Shown in pieces: positions 9,993 to 18,563 of a stretch of 64,000 nucleotides of DNA (positions within the stretch are counted from its first letter, which is position 1; each line of letters opens with the position of its first letter). Position numbers and translations under genes: made by a program. Source of the DNA: an uncultured delta proteobacterium (GTDB lineage: Bacteria > Desulfobacterota > Desulfobulbia > Desulfobulbales > Desulfurivibrionaceae); the NCBI GenBank assembly GCA_903869265.1, contig CAIPYE010000004.1:124001-188000 (forward strand), written 5' to 3'. The notes beneath the pieces are model-generated. The model was not told the origin of the DNA and ran no database searches. It saw only the letters and a list, made by a program, of their open reading frames with translations.

Positions 9993-10008
9993 CTGAATGC
10001 TCATTCAG
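9993..10008. promoter_or_regulatory. Palindromic operator candidate upstream of the nuo promoter
   Basis: A 16-bp near-perfect palindrome, CTGAATG-CT-CATTCAG, with 7-bp arms, ending 7 bp before the predicted nuo -35 box. Its shape (TGAATG...CATTCA) resembles sites of TetR-type fatty-acid regulators. No regulator gene is adjacent, so the binding protein is unknown. Confidence 0.5.
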
Positions 10009-10015
10009 TATTTGC

Positions 10016-10044
10016 TTGACATCGATTTTTGATAGGGCTATTTA
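10016..10044 (+). promoter_or_regulatory. Predicted sigma-70 promoter of the nuo operon
   Basis: TTGACA at 10016-10021, a 17-bp spacer, and TATTTA at 10039-10044, about 50 bp before nuoA. The AAGGAG ribosome-binding site of nuoA lies downstream. Confidence 0.7.
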
Positions 10045-10093
10045 AACCGGAAGCTATTCGCATAATGCGCTTCAACCTAAGGAGCATACAGTC

Positions 10094-10516
10094 GTGGAAC
10101 AGCAGGCAACTCTTGATATTCTCTATGTGGCAGCCTTTTTTCTTGGTGGCCTCGGCTTTGCGGTGGGGCCGTTTATTATCGCCCTTCTTCTGGCCCCCCG
10201 GTCCACCCGAAACACCCAGGAAAAAACAAAGCAACTCATTGAATGCGGCATGGAGCCCATCGGCGACGCCTGGATTCGTTTTGGGGTTGTCTACTACCTC
10301 TATGCTTTGATGTTTGTGGCTTTTGCCGTGGACATCCTCTTTTTGTTCCCAGTGGCGCTTATTTATAACAGGGCAGGGCAGGCCGGGATCAATGTCGGCG
10401 ACCTTCGCGCTTTTCTTGAGATCCTGATTTTTGTCGGAATCCTGTCCTTGATAATCATCTATGCTTGGAAAAAGGGAGTGTTCAAGTGGGAACGCAAAAT
10501 ATACAACCCGCGATAG
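10094..10516 (+). CDS. nuoA: Complex I subunit NuoA
   Basis: 140 residues with three transmembrane helices, the standard NuoA topology. The conserved cytosolic loop region [30 protein letters not shown] carries the Cys and acidic residues of the family. NuoA helps frame the quinone channel at the hydrophilic-membrane interface of complex I. Start GTG 10094 has AAGGAG nine bases upstream. It opens a run of thirteen complex I genes and overlaps nuoB. Confidence 0.95.
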   Translation: MEQQATLDILYVAAFFLGGLGFAVGPFIIALLLAPRSTRNTQEKTKQLIECGMEPIGDAWIRFGVVYYLYALMFVAFAVDILFLFPVALIYNRAGQAGINVGDLRAFLEILIFVGILSLIIIYAWKKGVFKWERKIYNPR

Positions 10517-10983
10517 TTCAGTTTGCCCAGCTTGACAAACTGCTTGCCTTGGGACGCGCCAATTCTCTCTGGCCCATGACCTTTGGCCTTGCCTGCTGCG
10601 CCATTGAGATGATGGCCACCGGTGCCTCCCGCTTCGATCTGGCCCGGTTCGGCGCCGAGGTGTTCCGGCCCTCCCCTCGCCAGTGCGATGTGATGATTGT
10701 CGCTGGCACCATCAGCAAGAAGATGGCTCCTGCCGTGGAAACCCTGTACGACCAGATGCCCGAACCCAAATGGGTCATCGCCATGGGCAACTGCGCCATC
10801 TCCGGCGGACCCTTTGTTTTCGAAGGCCAGTACGGCATTGTCGAAGGAGCGGATAAGTTGTTTCCGGTGGATGTGTTCATTCCTGGATGTCCGCCGCGCC
10901 CCGAGGCCTTGATTGAGGGGATTCTTGAGCTTGAAGAAAAGATAACGGGTTCCCGCAGATGGCCAAGAGTGGAGGTGGGTTGA
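10486..10983 (+). CDS. nuoB: Complex I subunit NuoB (cluster N2 carrier)
   Basis: 165 residues in the preferred start. The N2 4Fe-4S ligands are visible: tandem Cys in [10 protein letters not shown], Cys in MGNCAISGG, and Cys in PGCPPRPEA. NuoB passes electrons to quinone together with NuoD. I choose GTG 10486 because GGGAG lies eight bases upstream; a TTG at 10465 is also in frame. It overlaps the end of nuoA by 31 bp. The canonical GSCA motif reads GNCA here, a conservative change that keeps the cysteine. Confidence 0.95.
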   Translation: MGTQNIQPAIVQFAQLDKLLALGRANSLWPMTFGLACCAIEMMATGASRFDLARFGAEVFRPSPRQCDVMIVAGTISKKMAPAVETLYDQMPEPKWVIAMGNCAISGGPFVFEGQYGIVEGADKLFPVDVFIPGCPPRPEALIEGILELEEKITGSRRWPRVEVG

Positions 10984-10985
10984 TC

Positions 10986-11558
10986 ATGAATTGTGCCGCG
11001 ATCAAACAGAAACTGGCCGCCAGTGGGGCTGAGTCGGTAATCGAAACGGAATACGCCCGCAAAGGCTTTGCCTTGGACGTGCAGGTTGCCCCGGAACATT
11101 TAGTTGCCGCAGTCTCGGTGCTGGATGCGGAAGGATTTTTCATCGAGGCTGTCACCGGGGTGGACTGGCTGGGCGAGCAGGCGGCCCTGCGCAAGGAAAC
11201 GGAGGCAAAAGCTGCCGCCGAAGCCAAGGTCAAGGCTGAGGCCGCCGCGGCTGCGGGAGAAGAAGCCCCCGCCGTTGCGGTGCATGCGGAGCAGGGCGAG
11301 CTTCCTGAGGACGTCTTGGAGGCGGTGTACGACTTCAATCATTATGAATATCTGTGTCGGGTGACGATCAGAACCAGGATGGTGCGCAGCAAGCCGGAGG
11401 TTCCCACCATTTCGCAGATTTATCCCGGGGCCAACTGGCATGAGCGGGAAACCCATGATTTTTTCGGGATCATCTTTGTCGGGCACCCCTATCTGGTGCC
11501 GTTGTTGTTGCCGGAAGATGCTGATTATCATCCCCTGCTGAAGGATTTTCGCCCATGA
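10986..11558 (+). CDS. nuoC: Complex I subunit NuoC with an internal Ala/Glu-rich insertion
   Basis: 190 residues. The 30-kDa-subunit signature is present late in the protein: [23 protein letters not shown] and [16 protein letters not shown] (quoted in parts). Between the N-terminal fold (to about residue 70) and the [16 protein letters not shown] strand lies an unusual low-complexity block of about 35 residues rich in Ala, Glu and Lys (roughly 72-107). Most NuoC proteins lack this. Start ATG 10986 has GGAGGTGGG just upstream. It overlaps nuoD (ATGA at 11555). NuoC is the peripheral-arm subunit that binds NuoB/NuoD. Confidence 0.92.
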   Translation: MNCAAIKQKLAASGAESVIETEYARKGFALDVQVAPEHLVAAVSVLDAEGFFIEAVTGVDWLGEQAALRKETEAKAAAEAKVKAEAAAAAGEEAPAVAVHAEQGELPEDVLEAVYDFNHYEYLCRVTIRTRMVRSKPEVPTISQIYPGANWHERETHDFFGIIFVGHPYLVPLLLPEDADYHPLLKDFRP

Positions 11559-12673
11559 GCGCCTTTGCTGAAAGTGAAGCCAAAGAAACATTCGTCTTAA
11601 ACCTTGGCCCGCAGCATCCTGCCACCCATGGGGTTCTGCGTGTCAAGCTGACCATGGACGGAGAGTACATCGTCGAAGCGGAGCCGGTTTTGGGCTACAT
11701 CCACCGCATGCATGAGAAGATGGGGGAGAACCGGACTTGGGCCCAGTTCCTGCCCAACACCGGCCGGATGGACTATCTCCATGCCCTTGCTTTTAATCAT
11801 GGTTATGTCTCGGTGGTGGAACGGGCCGCGGGCATTGAGGTGCCGGAGCGGGCCGAATACCTGCGGGTGATCACCTCCGAGCTGAACAGGGTTTCCAGTC
11901 ATCTCCTCTGGTTTGGCGCTTTTATCCTGGACTTGGGTGGGTTTTCTCCGTTGCTTTATGCCTTTGACGACAGGGAGCATATCCTTGATCTGTTGGAATC
12001 GGTAACCGGTTCCCGTCTCACCTATTGTTATTTCCGCTTTGGCGGGGTGTACAACGACATCGATGGTGATTTTGTTGTCGGCGCTCGGGCCTTTATCAAG
12101 CGGTTGCGCGGACGGATGCCCATGTACCACAACCTGGTTACCAAGAACATTATCTTGATGAAGCGACTTCGGGAAGTCGGGCCGATTTCCGCAGAGATGT
12201 GCCGGAAGTACGGGGCAACCGGCCCTGTGTGCCGGGGCTCCGGTATCAATTTTGACGTGCGCAAACACGAGCCGTATTCCATCTACCCCGAAATGGACTT
12301 TGAGGTGCCGGTGTACGAGCAGTGCGATTCCATGGCCCGCTATATGGTGCGGATGGACGAAATAGAACAGAGTCTGCGCATTGTTGAACAGGCCCTGGAT
12401 AAACTGCCCGAAGGCCCGGTCATGGCGGACAAGGTTCCCAAGATCATCAAACCCCCCAAGGGCGATTATTACCATGCCGTGGAGACGGCGCGCGGCTCGT
12501 TTGGCGTGCGGGTGGTCAGCGACGGGAGCAACACCCCGTATCGGCTGAAACTCCGTTCCCCAACCTATTCCAATTTGAGCCTCTATGGTGAGGCTTGTCA
12601 GGGCATGTTGCTGCCTGACGCCCTCGCCCTGATGGGAAGCCTGGATTTGGTCATCCCCGAGATAGACAGGTAA
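11555..12673 (+). CDS. nuoD: Complex I subunit NuoD (49-kDa, quinone site)
   Basis: 372 residues, slightly short for the family. It has the LGPQHPATHGVLR loop near residue 12-24 that carries the quinone-site His, then GYIHRMHEKM, and a conserved C-terminal SLDLVIPEIDR. NuoD and NuoB form the quinone-reduction site, homologous to the large subunit of NiFe hydrogenases. As expected for a true NuoD, the hydrogenase nickel-binding CxxC pairs are absent. Translationally coupled to nuoC. A GSFGVRVVSDG segment replaces the commoner GELGxYxVSDG. Confidence 0.96.
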   Translation: MSAFAESEAKETFVLNLGPQHPATHGVLRVKLTMDGEYIVEAEPVLGYIHRMHEKMGENRTWAQFLPNTGRMDYLHALAFNHGYVSVVERAAGIEVPERAEYLRVITSELNRVSSHLLWFGAFILDLGGFSPLLYAFDDREHILDLLESVTGSRLTYCYFRFGGVYNDIDGDFVVGARAFIKRLRGRMPMYHNLVTKNIILMKRLREVGPISAEMCRKYGATGPVCRGSGINFDVRKHEPYSIYPEMDFEVPVYEQCDSMARYMVRMDEIEQSLRIVEQALDKLPEGPVMADKVPKIIKPPKGDYYHAVETARGSFGVRVVSDGSNTPYRLKLRSPTYSNLSLYGEACQGMLLPDALALMGSLDLVIPEIDR

Positions 12674-12684
12674 GGAGCTTCGTT

Positions 12685-13677
12685 ATGTATGTGGATCCTG
12701 AAATAATACGGCTGCTGGCATTCCTGATCGGAGTGATCGCCTTTGCCGCCCTGAACGCCGCCTATCTGGTCTGGCTGGAACGGAAAGAGGCTGCGCACAT
12801 CCAGCGGAGGATCGGACCCAAGGAGGTTGGCCCCTTTGGCCTGTTCCAGCCTCTGGTCGACGGCATCAAGCTGATGACCAAGCAGCTCATTGTTCCGGCC
12901 GGAGTTGATCCTGTCCTGTTCAAGATTGCTCCGATTCTGGTCATGGTCCCAGCGATCATGAGCTTTGTCACCATTCCCTTCAGCGACACGCTGGTGGCGA
13001 GAAATCTGGACATCGGCTTGTTGGCCATCTTTGCCTTTGCCTCGGTGAACGTTCTCGGGCTTCTCCTGGGCGCCTGGGGCTCGCGCAATAAATATGCGGT
13101 CATCTCTGCGGCCCGTGTGGTTTCCCAGAACGTGGCCTACGAGATTCCCATGCTGGTCACGGTGGTGACCCTGGTTATGATCAGCGGCACCATGAACCTT
13201 TCCAAGATCGTCGGCCTGCAGATGGGCGGCTTCTGGCATTGGAACATCTTTAATTTTTCGGCCAGCCCCCTGATGCCCGTGGCCTTCCTGATCTTTTTTG
13301 TCTGCATGCTGGCGGAGACCAACCGGGCTCCCTTTGACATGGCCGAGGCGGAGAGCGAGCTGGTTGCCGGCGCATTCACCGAGTACTCGGGCATGGGCTT
13401 CGGCGTCTTTTTCATGGGCGAGTATGCCAATATCGTCATCGGCGCCAGTGTGGCCACCATCCTTTTCCTGGGTGGTTGGGATTGCCCTTTCGGGCTTTTT
13501 CCGGGTGTGCACTGGTTCCTGATCAAGATGTACTTTTTGATCTTCACTGTCATCTGGATCCGCTGGACCTATCCGCGCACAACCTTTTACGGGCTGCTCA
13601 ATCTTTCCTGGAAGATTTTGATCCCGATTTCCTTTGTTAACCTGATTCTTACCAGTGCCATGTTGAAGGTGTTTTAA
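12685..13677 (+). CDS. nuoH: Complex I subunit NuoH
   Basis: 330 residues with about eight transmembrane helices. Family signatures: WLERKEAAHIQRRIGP near residue 30-45 and ETNRAPFDMAEAESELVAGAFTEYSG (quoted for its key residues; about 212-237), whose acidic residues line the E-channel. NuoH joins the quinone site to the membrane proton channels. It follows nuoD by 11 bp with AAGGAG as ribosome-binding site. nuoE, nuoF and nuoG, which commonly lie between nuoD and nuoH, are absent. Confidence 0.97.
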   Translation: MYVDPEIIRLLAFLIGVIAFAALNAAYLVWLERKEAAHIQRRIGPKEVGPFGLFQPLVDGIKLMTKQLIVPAGVDPVLFKIAPILVMVPAIMSFVTIPFSDTLVARNLDIGLLAIFAFASVNVLGLLLGAWGSRNKYAVISAARVVSQNVAYEIPMLVTVVTLVMISGTMNLSKIVGLQMGGFWHWNIFNFSASPLMPVAFLIFFVCMLAETNRAPFDMAEAESELVAGAFTEYSGMGFGVFFMGEYANIVIGASVATILFLGGWDCPFGLFPGVHWFLIKMYFLIFTVIWIRWTYPRTTFYGLLNLSWKILIPISFVNLILTSAMLKVF

Positions 13678-13679
13678 CC

Positions 13680-14120
13680 ATGATCGACTATCTCAGAGAG
13701 ATTATCAGCGGGACCTGGAGCCTGTTTGTCGGCCTGGGGATTACCATCAGGTATTTTTTTCAGCCGGTGGTGACGGTGCAGTATCCCCACGAGACCTTGC
13801 CCATGACCCCACGGTTCCGGGGGCATATTGAGCTGGTAAAGGACGAAGAAACCGGCGAACCCAAGTGCATCGTTTGCGGCATGTGCCAGAAGGCCTGCCC
13901 CTCCAACTGCATCACGGTGAATGGCGAGAAGCGTGAAGGGGTGAAGGGGAAGGTATTGACCGAGTACACCCTGGATTTTACCAAATGCAGTCTGTGCGGG
14001 CTCTGTGTCGAAAGCTGTACGCCCAAGGCAATCACCTTTTCTAAGGATTACAATCTCGCTGGCGTCAGAAAGGAAGCATACATCTTTGATCTCAAAAAAC
14101 GCTTGGAGGCAAAGAACTGA
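13680..14120 (+). CDS. nuoI: Complex I ferredoxin-like subunit NuoI
   Basis: 146 residues with two 4Fe-4S motifs: Cys63, 66, 69, 73 and Cys103, 106, 109, 113. These correspond to clusters N6a and N6b, the wire leading to N2. In a complex lacking NuoEFG, this subunit is the probable entry point for electrons from a soluble donor such as ferredoxin; that is inference. It begins two bases after the nuoH stop, and its last base pair overlaps the nuoJ start. Confidence 0.95.
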   Translation: MIDYLREIISGTWSLFVGLGITIRYFFQPVVTVQYPHETLPMTPRFRGHIELVKDEETGEPKCIVCGMCQKACPSNCITVNGEKREGVKGKVLTEYTLDFTKCSLCGLCVESCTPKAITFSKDYNLAGVRKEAYIFDLKKRLEAKN

Positions 14121-14644
14121 TGGTGTCCCTGTTTACGGTTGAAGGCCTGTCCGGCCTCTTGTTTTTCGGTTTCATGGGGTTGACGCTGGCCGGGGCGATT
14201 GTTGCCACCAACGCCCGCAGTCTGATCCGCAGCGTGGCCGGGTTGGCCCTTTGTTTTCTTGGCGTGGCCGGGCTCTACTACTATCTCAACAGCCCCTTTG
14301 TCGCCCTGATGCAGATTCTTATCTACGTGGGTGCGGTTTGCGTCACCATCATCTTTGCCGTGATGCTGGCCGAATCTTCGGAGCTCAAGCAGATCACCAG
14401 CCGTAACGGGCTGGTCGGGCCCCTGGCTTTTCTGGCCAGCGGTATTCTGATTTTTGCCTTGGCTGGGCTGGCTTTGAGAACCCAATGGCGTCCAGCCCCC
14501 TGCCTGGTGAATCGCGGCACGGTTGAAAATCTTGGCCAGTCTTTGCTCACCACATACAGCATGAGCTTTGAACTGATTTCCGTGGTCTTGCTGGTGGCGG
14601 TGGTCGGCTCGTTGGTTCTGGCCCGGGCCGGGAGGGATAAGTAA
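14120..14644 (+). CDS. nuoJ: Complex I subunit NuoJ
   Basis: 174 residues with five predicted transmembrane helices. The family pattern is seen in RSLIRSVAGLALCFLGVAGLYY and LMQILIYVGAVCVTIIFAVML (key residues; about 34-77). NuoJ includes the flexible helix at the E-channel. Start ATG 14120 overlaps the nuoI stop by one base, and its stop touches nuoK in the same way, so nuoI, nuoJ and nuoK are tightly coupled. Confidence 0.93.
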   Translation: MVSLFTVEGLSGLLFFGFMGLTLAGAIVATNARSLIRSVAGLALCFLGVAGLYYYLNSPFVALMQILIYVGAVCVTIIFAVMLAESSELKQITSRNGLVGPLAFLASGILIFALAGLALRTQWRPAPCLVNRGTVENLGQSLLTTYSMSFELISVVLLVAVVGSLVLARAGRDK

Positions 14645-14970
14645 TGTACATTCTTGTGCTCAGCAACAACTTGCAGACCTATCTGGTGATCGGCGCCCTG
14701 CTCTTCGGTATTGGTATCTACGGTATGGTGCAGCGTCAGACTTTCATCGGCATGTTGATTTCCGCGGAACTGATCCTGAGTGGGGCTTCCCTCAACTTCA
14801 TGGCCTTTAACCGCTTTCTGGCGCCCGATCCCACGGTTGGCCAGGTCTTCACCCTGTTCATCATGGCCATTGCCGCTGCCGAGGCAGCCATTGCCCTGAG
14901 CATAATCATCGCCGTTTATCGGAACTACAAATCCATCGACACCGAAGATGTCGTGGATCTGCAAGGTTAG
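14644..14970 (+). CDS. nuoK: Complex I subunit NuoK
   Basis: 108 residues with three transmembrane helices, as expected. Membrane glutamates are present in the usual places: one in GMLISAELILSGASLN and one in AAAEAAIALSII. NuoK is a small antiporter-like subunit (MrpC type) forming part of the proton path. The start overlaps the nuoJ stop by one base; the next gene starts 20 bp after its stop. Confidence 0.95.
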   Translation: MYILVLSNNLQTYLVIGALLFGIGIYGMVQRQTFIGMLISAELILSGASLNFMAFNRFLAPDPTVGQVFTLFIMAIAAAEAAIALSIIIAVYRNYKSIDTEDVVDLQG

Positions 14971-14990
14971 AGAGGAAAGGAATAAGGGAC

Positions 14991-16496
14991 ATGGATACAA
15001 TTGTTTCCGTAAAACCGCTGCTCGCCATACTGACGGCCCTGGCCGGTGCCGTCCTCGTGATGATGTCCGGTCGCAAGCCCAATATCAGGGAGTCGTGGTC
15101 TTTTATCGCGGCGGTGACGATGTTTGGCATCATCGCTTCGATGATCACCACCGTTGCCCCGGCACCCATGGGCGAGGGCAAAACCATTGTCTATCAGTTG
15201 TTTAAGATCTTGCCCGGTGTCTCCGTCACGCTGCGGGTCGACGCCTTTTCCATGATCTTTGCCGTGGTCGCCTCCTTCCTCTGGATGCTGGCGGTGTTTT
15301 ATTCCCTTGGCTACATGCGGGGGCTGCACGAACATGCGCAGACCCGGTTCAATGCCTGTTTCGCCCTGGCCCTGTTTGGCGCCATCGGCGTGGCCTTCTC
15401 CGACAATCTGTTTACCCTCTATCTTTTCTACGAGATCGTCAGCATCTGCACCTACCCGCTGGTTGCCCATCACCAGGATGAAGAGGGGTACGAGGGGGCC
15501 AAGAAGTATATTATTTATTTGACCACCACGGCCAAGGGGTTGGTGCTGCCGGCCATGATCCTTATCTATGTGCTCACCGGCTCTCTTGATTTTGCCGATA
15601 ATATTCGCACCGGCATTTTTTCCAGTGGCACCGTTAACGCCCATGGCGCTTTGGTGACAATGCTCTACGTCTTCTGCCTCCTGGGTTTTGCCAAGAACGG
15701 CATCATGCCCTTCCACAACTGGCTCCCTGGCGCCATGGTGGCCCCGACCCCGGTTTCCGCTTTGCTCCATGCCGTGGCCGTGGTCAAGGTCGGTGTGTTC
15801 TGCACAACCAGGGTCATGCTCTATGTGTTTGGCACCGACCTGATGCATGGCTTAAATCTTGGTATCCCCACTGCTTATTTTGTATCCTTCACCATTTTGG
15901 TGGCTTCGATCATCGCCCTGTCCAAGGATAATCTCAAGGCGCGCCTCGCCTATTCAACGGTGAGTCAGCTTTCTTACATCATCCTCGGCGTGGCCCTCCT
16001 CACTCCCGATGGCATTCAGGGCGGGCTGATCCACATCGCCAACCATGCCTTCGCCAAGATCACCCTCTTCTTCTGCGCCGGCGCCATCTATGTGGCGACC
16101 CATAAGAAATCCATCTCCGAGATGAGCGGCCTGGGACGGTCCATGCCCTTCACCTTTGGCGCCTTCGCCATAGCCTCTCTCAGCATGATCGGGGCACCGC
16201 CGGTTGCCGGTTTTGTCACCAAGTGGAAGCTTCTGGTGGGAACCATGGAAATGGAGTCCCATTATATCGGCATTTTGCTGGTGCTGCTTTGCAGCACCTT
16301 GCTGAATGTGGCCTATTTTGCGCCAGTGACCTATCGGGCATTTTTTGGCAAACGCCCGGAGGGGGAGGCCTATGCAGGGATCAAGGAGGCTCCTCTGACC
16401 ATGGTGGTGCCCATCATGATTGCCGCGATTATTTCGGTGGTCATCGGCATCTACCCTGATTTTATGATGAACTTTGTCAAGGCGGTGACGGGATGA
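14991..16496 (+). CDS. NuoL/MrpD-like antiporter subunit, first copy
   Basis: 501 residues, about 14 transmembrane helices. Typical antiporter-like features: Glu in TM5 (LFYEIVSICTYPLVA), a Lys in FAKNGIMPFHNWLPGA, PTPVSALLHAVAVVKVG, and LKARLAYSTVSQLSY. It occupies the NuoL slot but is too short to carry the long lateral helix of canonical NuoL (about 610 residues). In length and motifs it resembles MrpD or NuoM-type proteins. Its stop overlaps the start of the small membrane gene (ATGA at 16493). It should pump protons or sodium as part of the membrane arm. Confidence 0.85.
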   Translation: MDTIVSVKPLLAILTALAGAVLVMMSGRKPNIRESWSFIAAVTMFGIIASMITTVAPAPMGEGKTIVYQLFKILPGVSVTLRVDAFSMIFAVVASFLWMLAVFYSLGYMRGLHEHAQTRFNACFALALFGAIGVAFSDNLFTLYLFYEIVSICTYPLVAHHQDEEGYEGAKKYIIYLTTTAKGLVLPAMILIYVLTGSLDFADNIRTGIFSSGTVNAHGALVTMLYVFCLLGFAKNGIMPFHNWLPGAMVAPTPVSALLHAVAVVKVGVFCTTRVMLYVFGTDLMHGLNLGIPTAYFVSFTILVASIIALSKDNLKARLAYSTVSQLSYIILGVALLTPDGIQGGLIHIANHAFAKITLFFCAGAIYVATHKKSISEMSGLGRSMPFTFGAFAIASLSMIGAPPVAGFVTKWKLLVGTMEMESHYIGILLVLLCSTLLNVAYFAPVTYRAFFGKRPEGEAYAGIKEAPLTMVVPIMIAAIISVVIGIYPDFMMNFVKAVTG

Positions 16497-16744
16497 TAGT
16501 GAAACTGATTGATTTTCTGCGTGACCGGTTGCAGCTGGTCATCCGTCTGTCCTATGTCGGGCTGGCGCTTCTGGTGGCCTGGGACGTCCTTTTTGTCTCC
16601 AAAGAACATGCCCATACCGCAGTGGAGCATATCCCGGGTTTCTGGGCGGTCTTCGGCTTTGTCGCCTGTGTGGTGATCATCATTGTTTCCAAGTGGTACG
16701 GCCACCTGGGAATCATGACCCGTGAGGATTACTATGATAACTGA
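16493..16744 (+). CDS. Small two-helix membrane protein within the nuo operon
   Basis: 83 residues with two hydrophobic segments (about 17-34 and 50-66) joined by a polar loop containing KEHAHTAVEH, and a charged C-terminus (REDYYDN). It does not match a canonical Nuo subunit. It is locked in place: its start overlaps the preceding antiporter stop, and its end overlaps the next antiporter start (ATG 16734) by 11 bp. The likely role is an accessory subunit that fits between the two antiporter-like proteins. Unknown family to me. Confidence 0.75.
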   Translation: MIVKLIDFLRDRLQLVIRLSYVGLALLVAWDVLFVSKEHAHTAVEHIPGFWAVFGFVACVVIIIVSKWYGHLGIMTREDYYDN

Positions 16745-18536
16745 TTTTTGGTTGCATCCATCCCTGATACTCATTGTTGGCGCACTTATTCTGCCGTTTT
16801 TGCCGAAATGGCTGAAGCGGCCCTATCTGGTCATTGTCCCGACTCTGGCCTTTCTGGATGTGCTGTCCATGCAGGGGCAGTACGGCACCTTTGGGGTGGT
16901 TCATTTCCTTGACTGGTTCCTCACCTTTGGCCGGGTGGACGCACTGACCATGGTTTTTGCCTACATCATGACCCTGATGTGCATTATTGGCACCATCTAC
17001 GGGCTGCATGTGGAAGACGATTTCCAGCATGTCGCGGCCTGGCTCTATGTGGCCGGTTCGCTGGGGGTAATTTTCTGCGGTGATTATCTGGTGCTCTTTC
17101 TCTTCTGGGAGCTGATGGCCTTTGCCTCGGTTTTTCTGGTCTGGTTCCGCAGGCGGCCTGAATCCCTGGGGGTCGGCTACCGGTATTTGCTGGTGCATAC
17201 CGCCGGCGGCCTTGCCCTGTTGGCCGGGCTTGTTCTCCGCTACCAGGCCACCGGCGGCGATCTCTCTTTCGGTCCCATCGGCGTGGGCAATCCGAGCATC
17301 TCCACCTATCTGATCATGATCGGCTTTCTCTTAAATGCTGCGGTGCCGCCTTTCCATGCCTGGTTGCCCGACGCCTACGGGGAAGCCACCGTGACCGGCG
17401 CCGTCTTCATGTGCGCCTTCACCACGAAAACTGCGATTTACGCCCTGGCCCGCGCCTTTGCTGGAATGGAGATCCTGGTGCCGCTGGGTGTCTGCATGGC
17501 TCTCTACGGTGTTGTTTACGCAGTGCTTGAAAACGATGCCCGTCGGTTGCTTGCCTACCATATTATCAGCCAGGTTGGTTACATGGTGGCCGGGGTGGGC
17601 ATCGGCACCGAGCTTGCCATCAATGGTGCCTGCGCCCATGCCTTTGCCCACATCCTCTATAAAGGGCTGTTGTTCATGGGTTGTGGCTCCGTGCTGCACA
17701 TGACCGGCAAAAGCAAATTCACCGATTTGGGCGGTCTCTATAAGAAGATGCCAAAGACCTTTGTATTCACCTTGATCGGTGGGCTTTCGATCTCGGCCTT
17801 CCCGCTCTTTTCCGGGTTTGTCAGCAAGTCGATGATCGTCGCCGCGGGATTCGAAGAGCATATTTATTGGGCCGCTTTTCTGTTGACCCTGGCCTCTGCC
17901 GGTACCTTCCTGCACACCGGCCTTAAGGTGCCGTATTTTATCTGGTTCGGCAAGAACAACTGCAGCCAGGAGACCTGGGACAAAGCGGCTGATCCGCCTT
18001 GGAACATGCAGCTAGCCATGGGCGTCGCTGCCTTCCTCTGTATCTTCATCGGCTGCTATACGCCTTACCTCTACAATATGTTGCCGTACCAGGAGGAGGC
18101 GCGCCATTACGCTCAACTGGTTTACGGTCGCTACCATGTCTCCGAGAGCTTGCAGATTCTGCTCTTTACTGCGGTGGGCTTCTTCTTGCTCATCAAAAAG
18201 CTTGCCCCGGAGCCGAAGATCAGTATCGACCTTGATTGGTTCTATCGCATGGGTGGCCGCGGCTTTTTCTGGCTTGCCAGAAAGCCCATCCAGTGGGCGG
18301 ATAATTGTGTCAGTGAAGGGTATCGCTACGTTGGCCTGATTCCGCTCATGACCACGGCCAACTTTTGGTCCTGGTTTGACTGGCATGCCATTGACGGCGT
18401 GGTTGACGGTCTGGCGAAAACAGTGCGCGGCGTCGGTGGTTTGGTGCGACGAACGCAGAGCGGCCAGTTGCAGTACAACATTTTTTATGCGGTATCCTTT
18501 GTCGCGGTTGCGCTCGTTTTATACGTATTTGCCTAA
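16734..18536 (+). CDS. NuoL/MrpD-like antiporter subunit, second copy, with long C-terminal extension
   Basis: 600 residues. The core has TM5 Glu (LFLFWELMAFASVFLVW) and the motif PPFHAWLPDAYGEATVTGAVF, followed by TTKTAIYALA and ARRLLAYHIISQVGYM. Where most members have Lys before PPFH/PLH, this one reads LLNAAVPPFH, so that lysine is replaced by Asn; related proteins labelled Na+/H+ antiporter subunit D seem to share this. The C-terminal 130 residues include an amphipathic, Trp-rich stretch and a final TM after RRTQSGQLQY, which recalls the NuoL tail and lateral helix. ATG 16734 has GAGG six bases upstream. Confidence 0.85.
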   Translation: MITDFWLHPSLILIVGALILPFLPKWLKRPYLVIVPTLAFLDVLSMQGQYGTFGVVHFLDWFLTFGRVDALTMVFAYIMTLMCIIGTIYGLHVEDDFQHVAAWLYVAGSLGVIFCGDYLVLFLFWELMAFASVFLVWFRRRPESLGVGYRYLLVHTAGGLALLAGLVLRYQATGGDLSFGPIGVGNPSISTYLIMIGFLLNAAVPPFHAWLPDAYGEATVTGAVFMCAFTTKTAIYALARAFAGMEILVPLGVCMALYGVVYAVLENDARRLLAYHIISQVGYMVAGVGIGTELAINGACAHAFAHILYKGLLFMGCGSVLHMTGKSKFTDLGGLYKKMPKTFVFTLIGGLSISAFPLFSGFVSKSMIVAAGFEEHIYWAAFLLTLASAGTFLHTGLKVPYFIWFGKNNCSQETWDKAADPPWNMQLAMGVAAFLCIFIGCYTPYLYNMLPYQEEARHYAQLVYGRYHVSESLQILLFTAVGFFLLIKKLAPEPKISIDLDWFYRMGGRGFFWLARKPIQWADNCVSEGYRYVGLIPLMTTANFWSWFDWHAIDGVVDGLAKTVRGVGGLVRRTQSGQLQYNIFYAVSFVAVALVLYVFA

Positions 18537-18563
18537 TTTTTATTATTACCGAGGATAGTGGGA

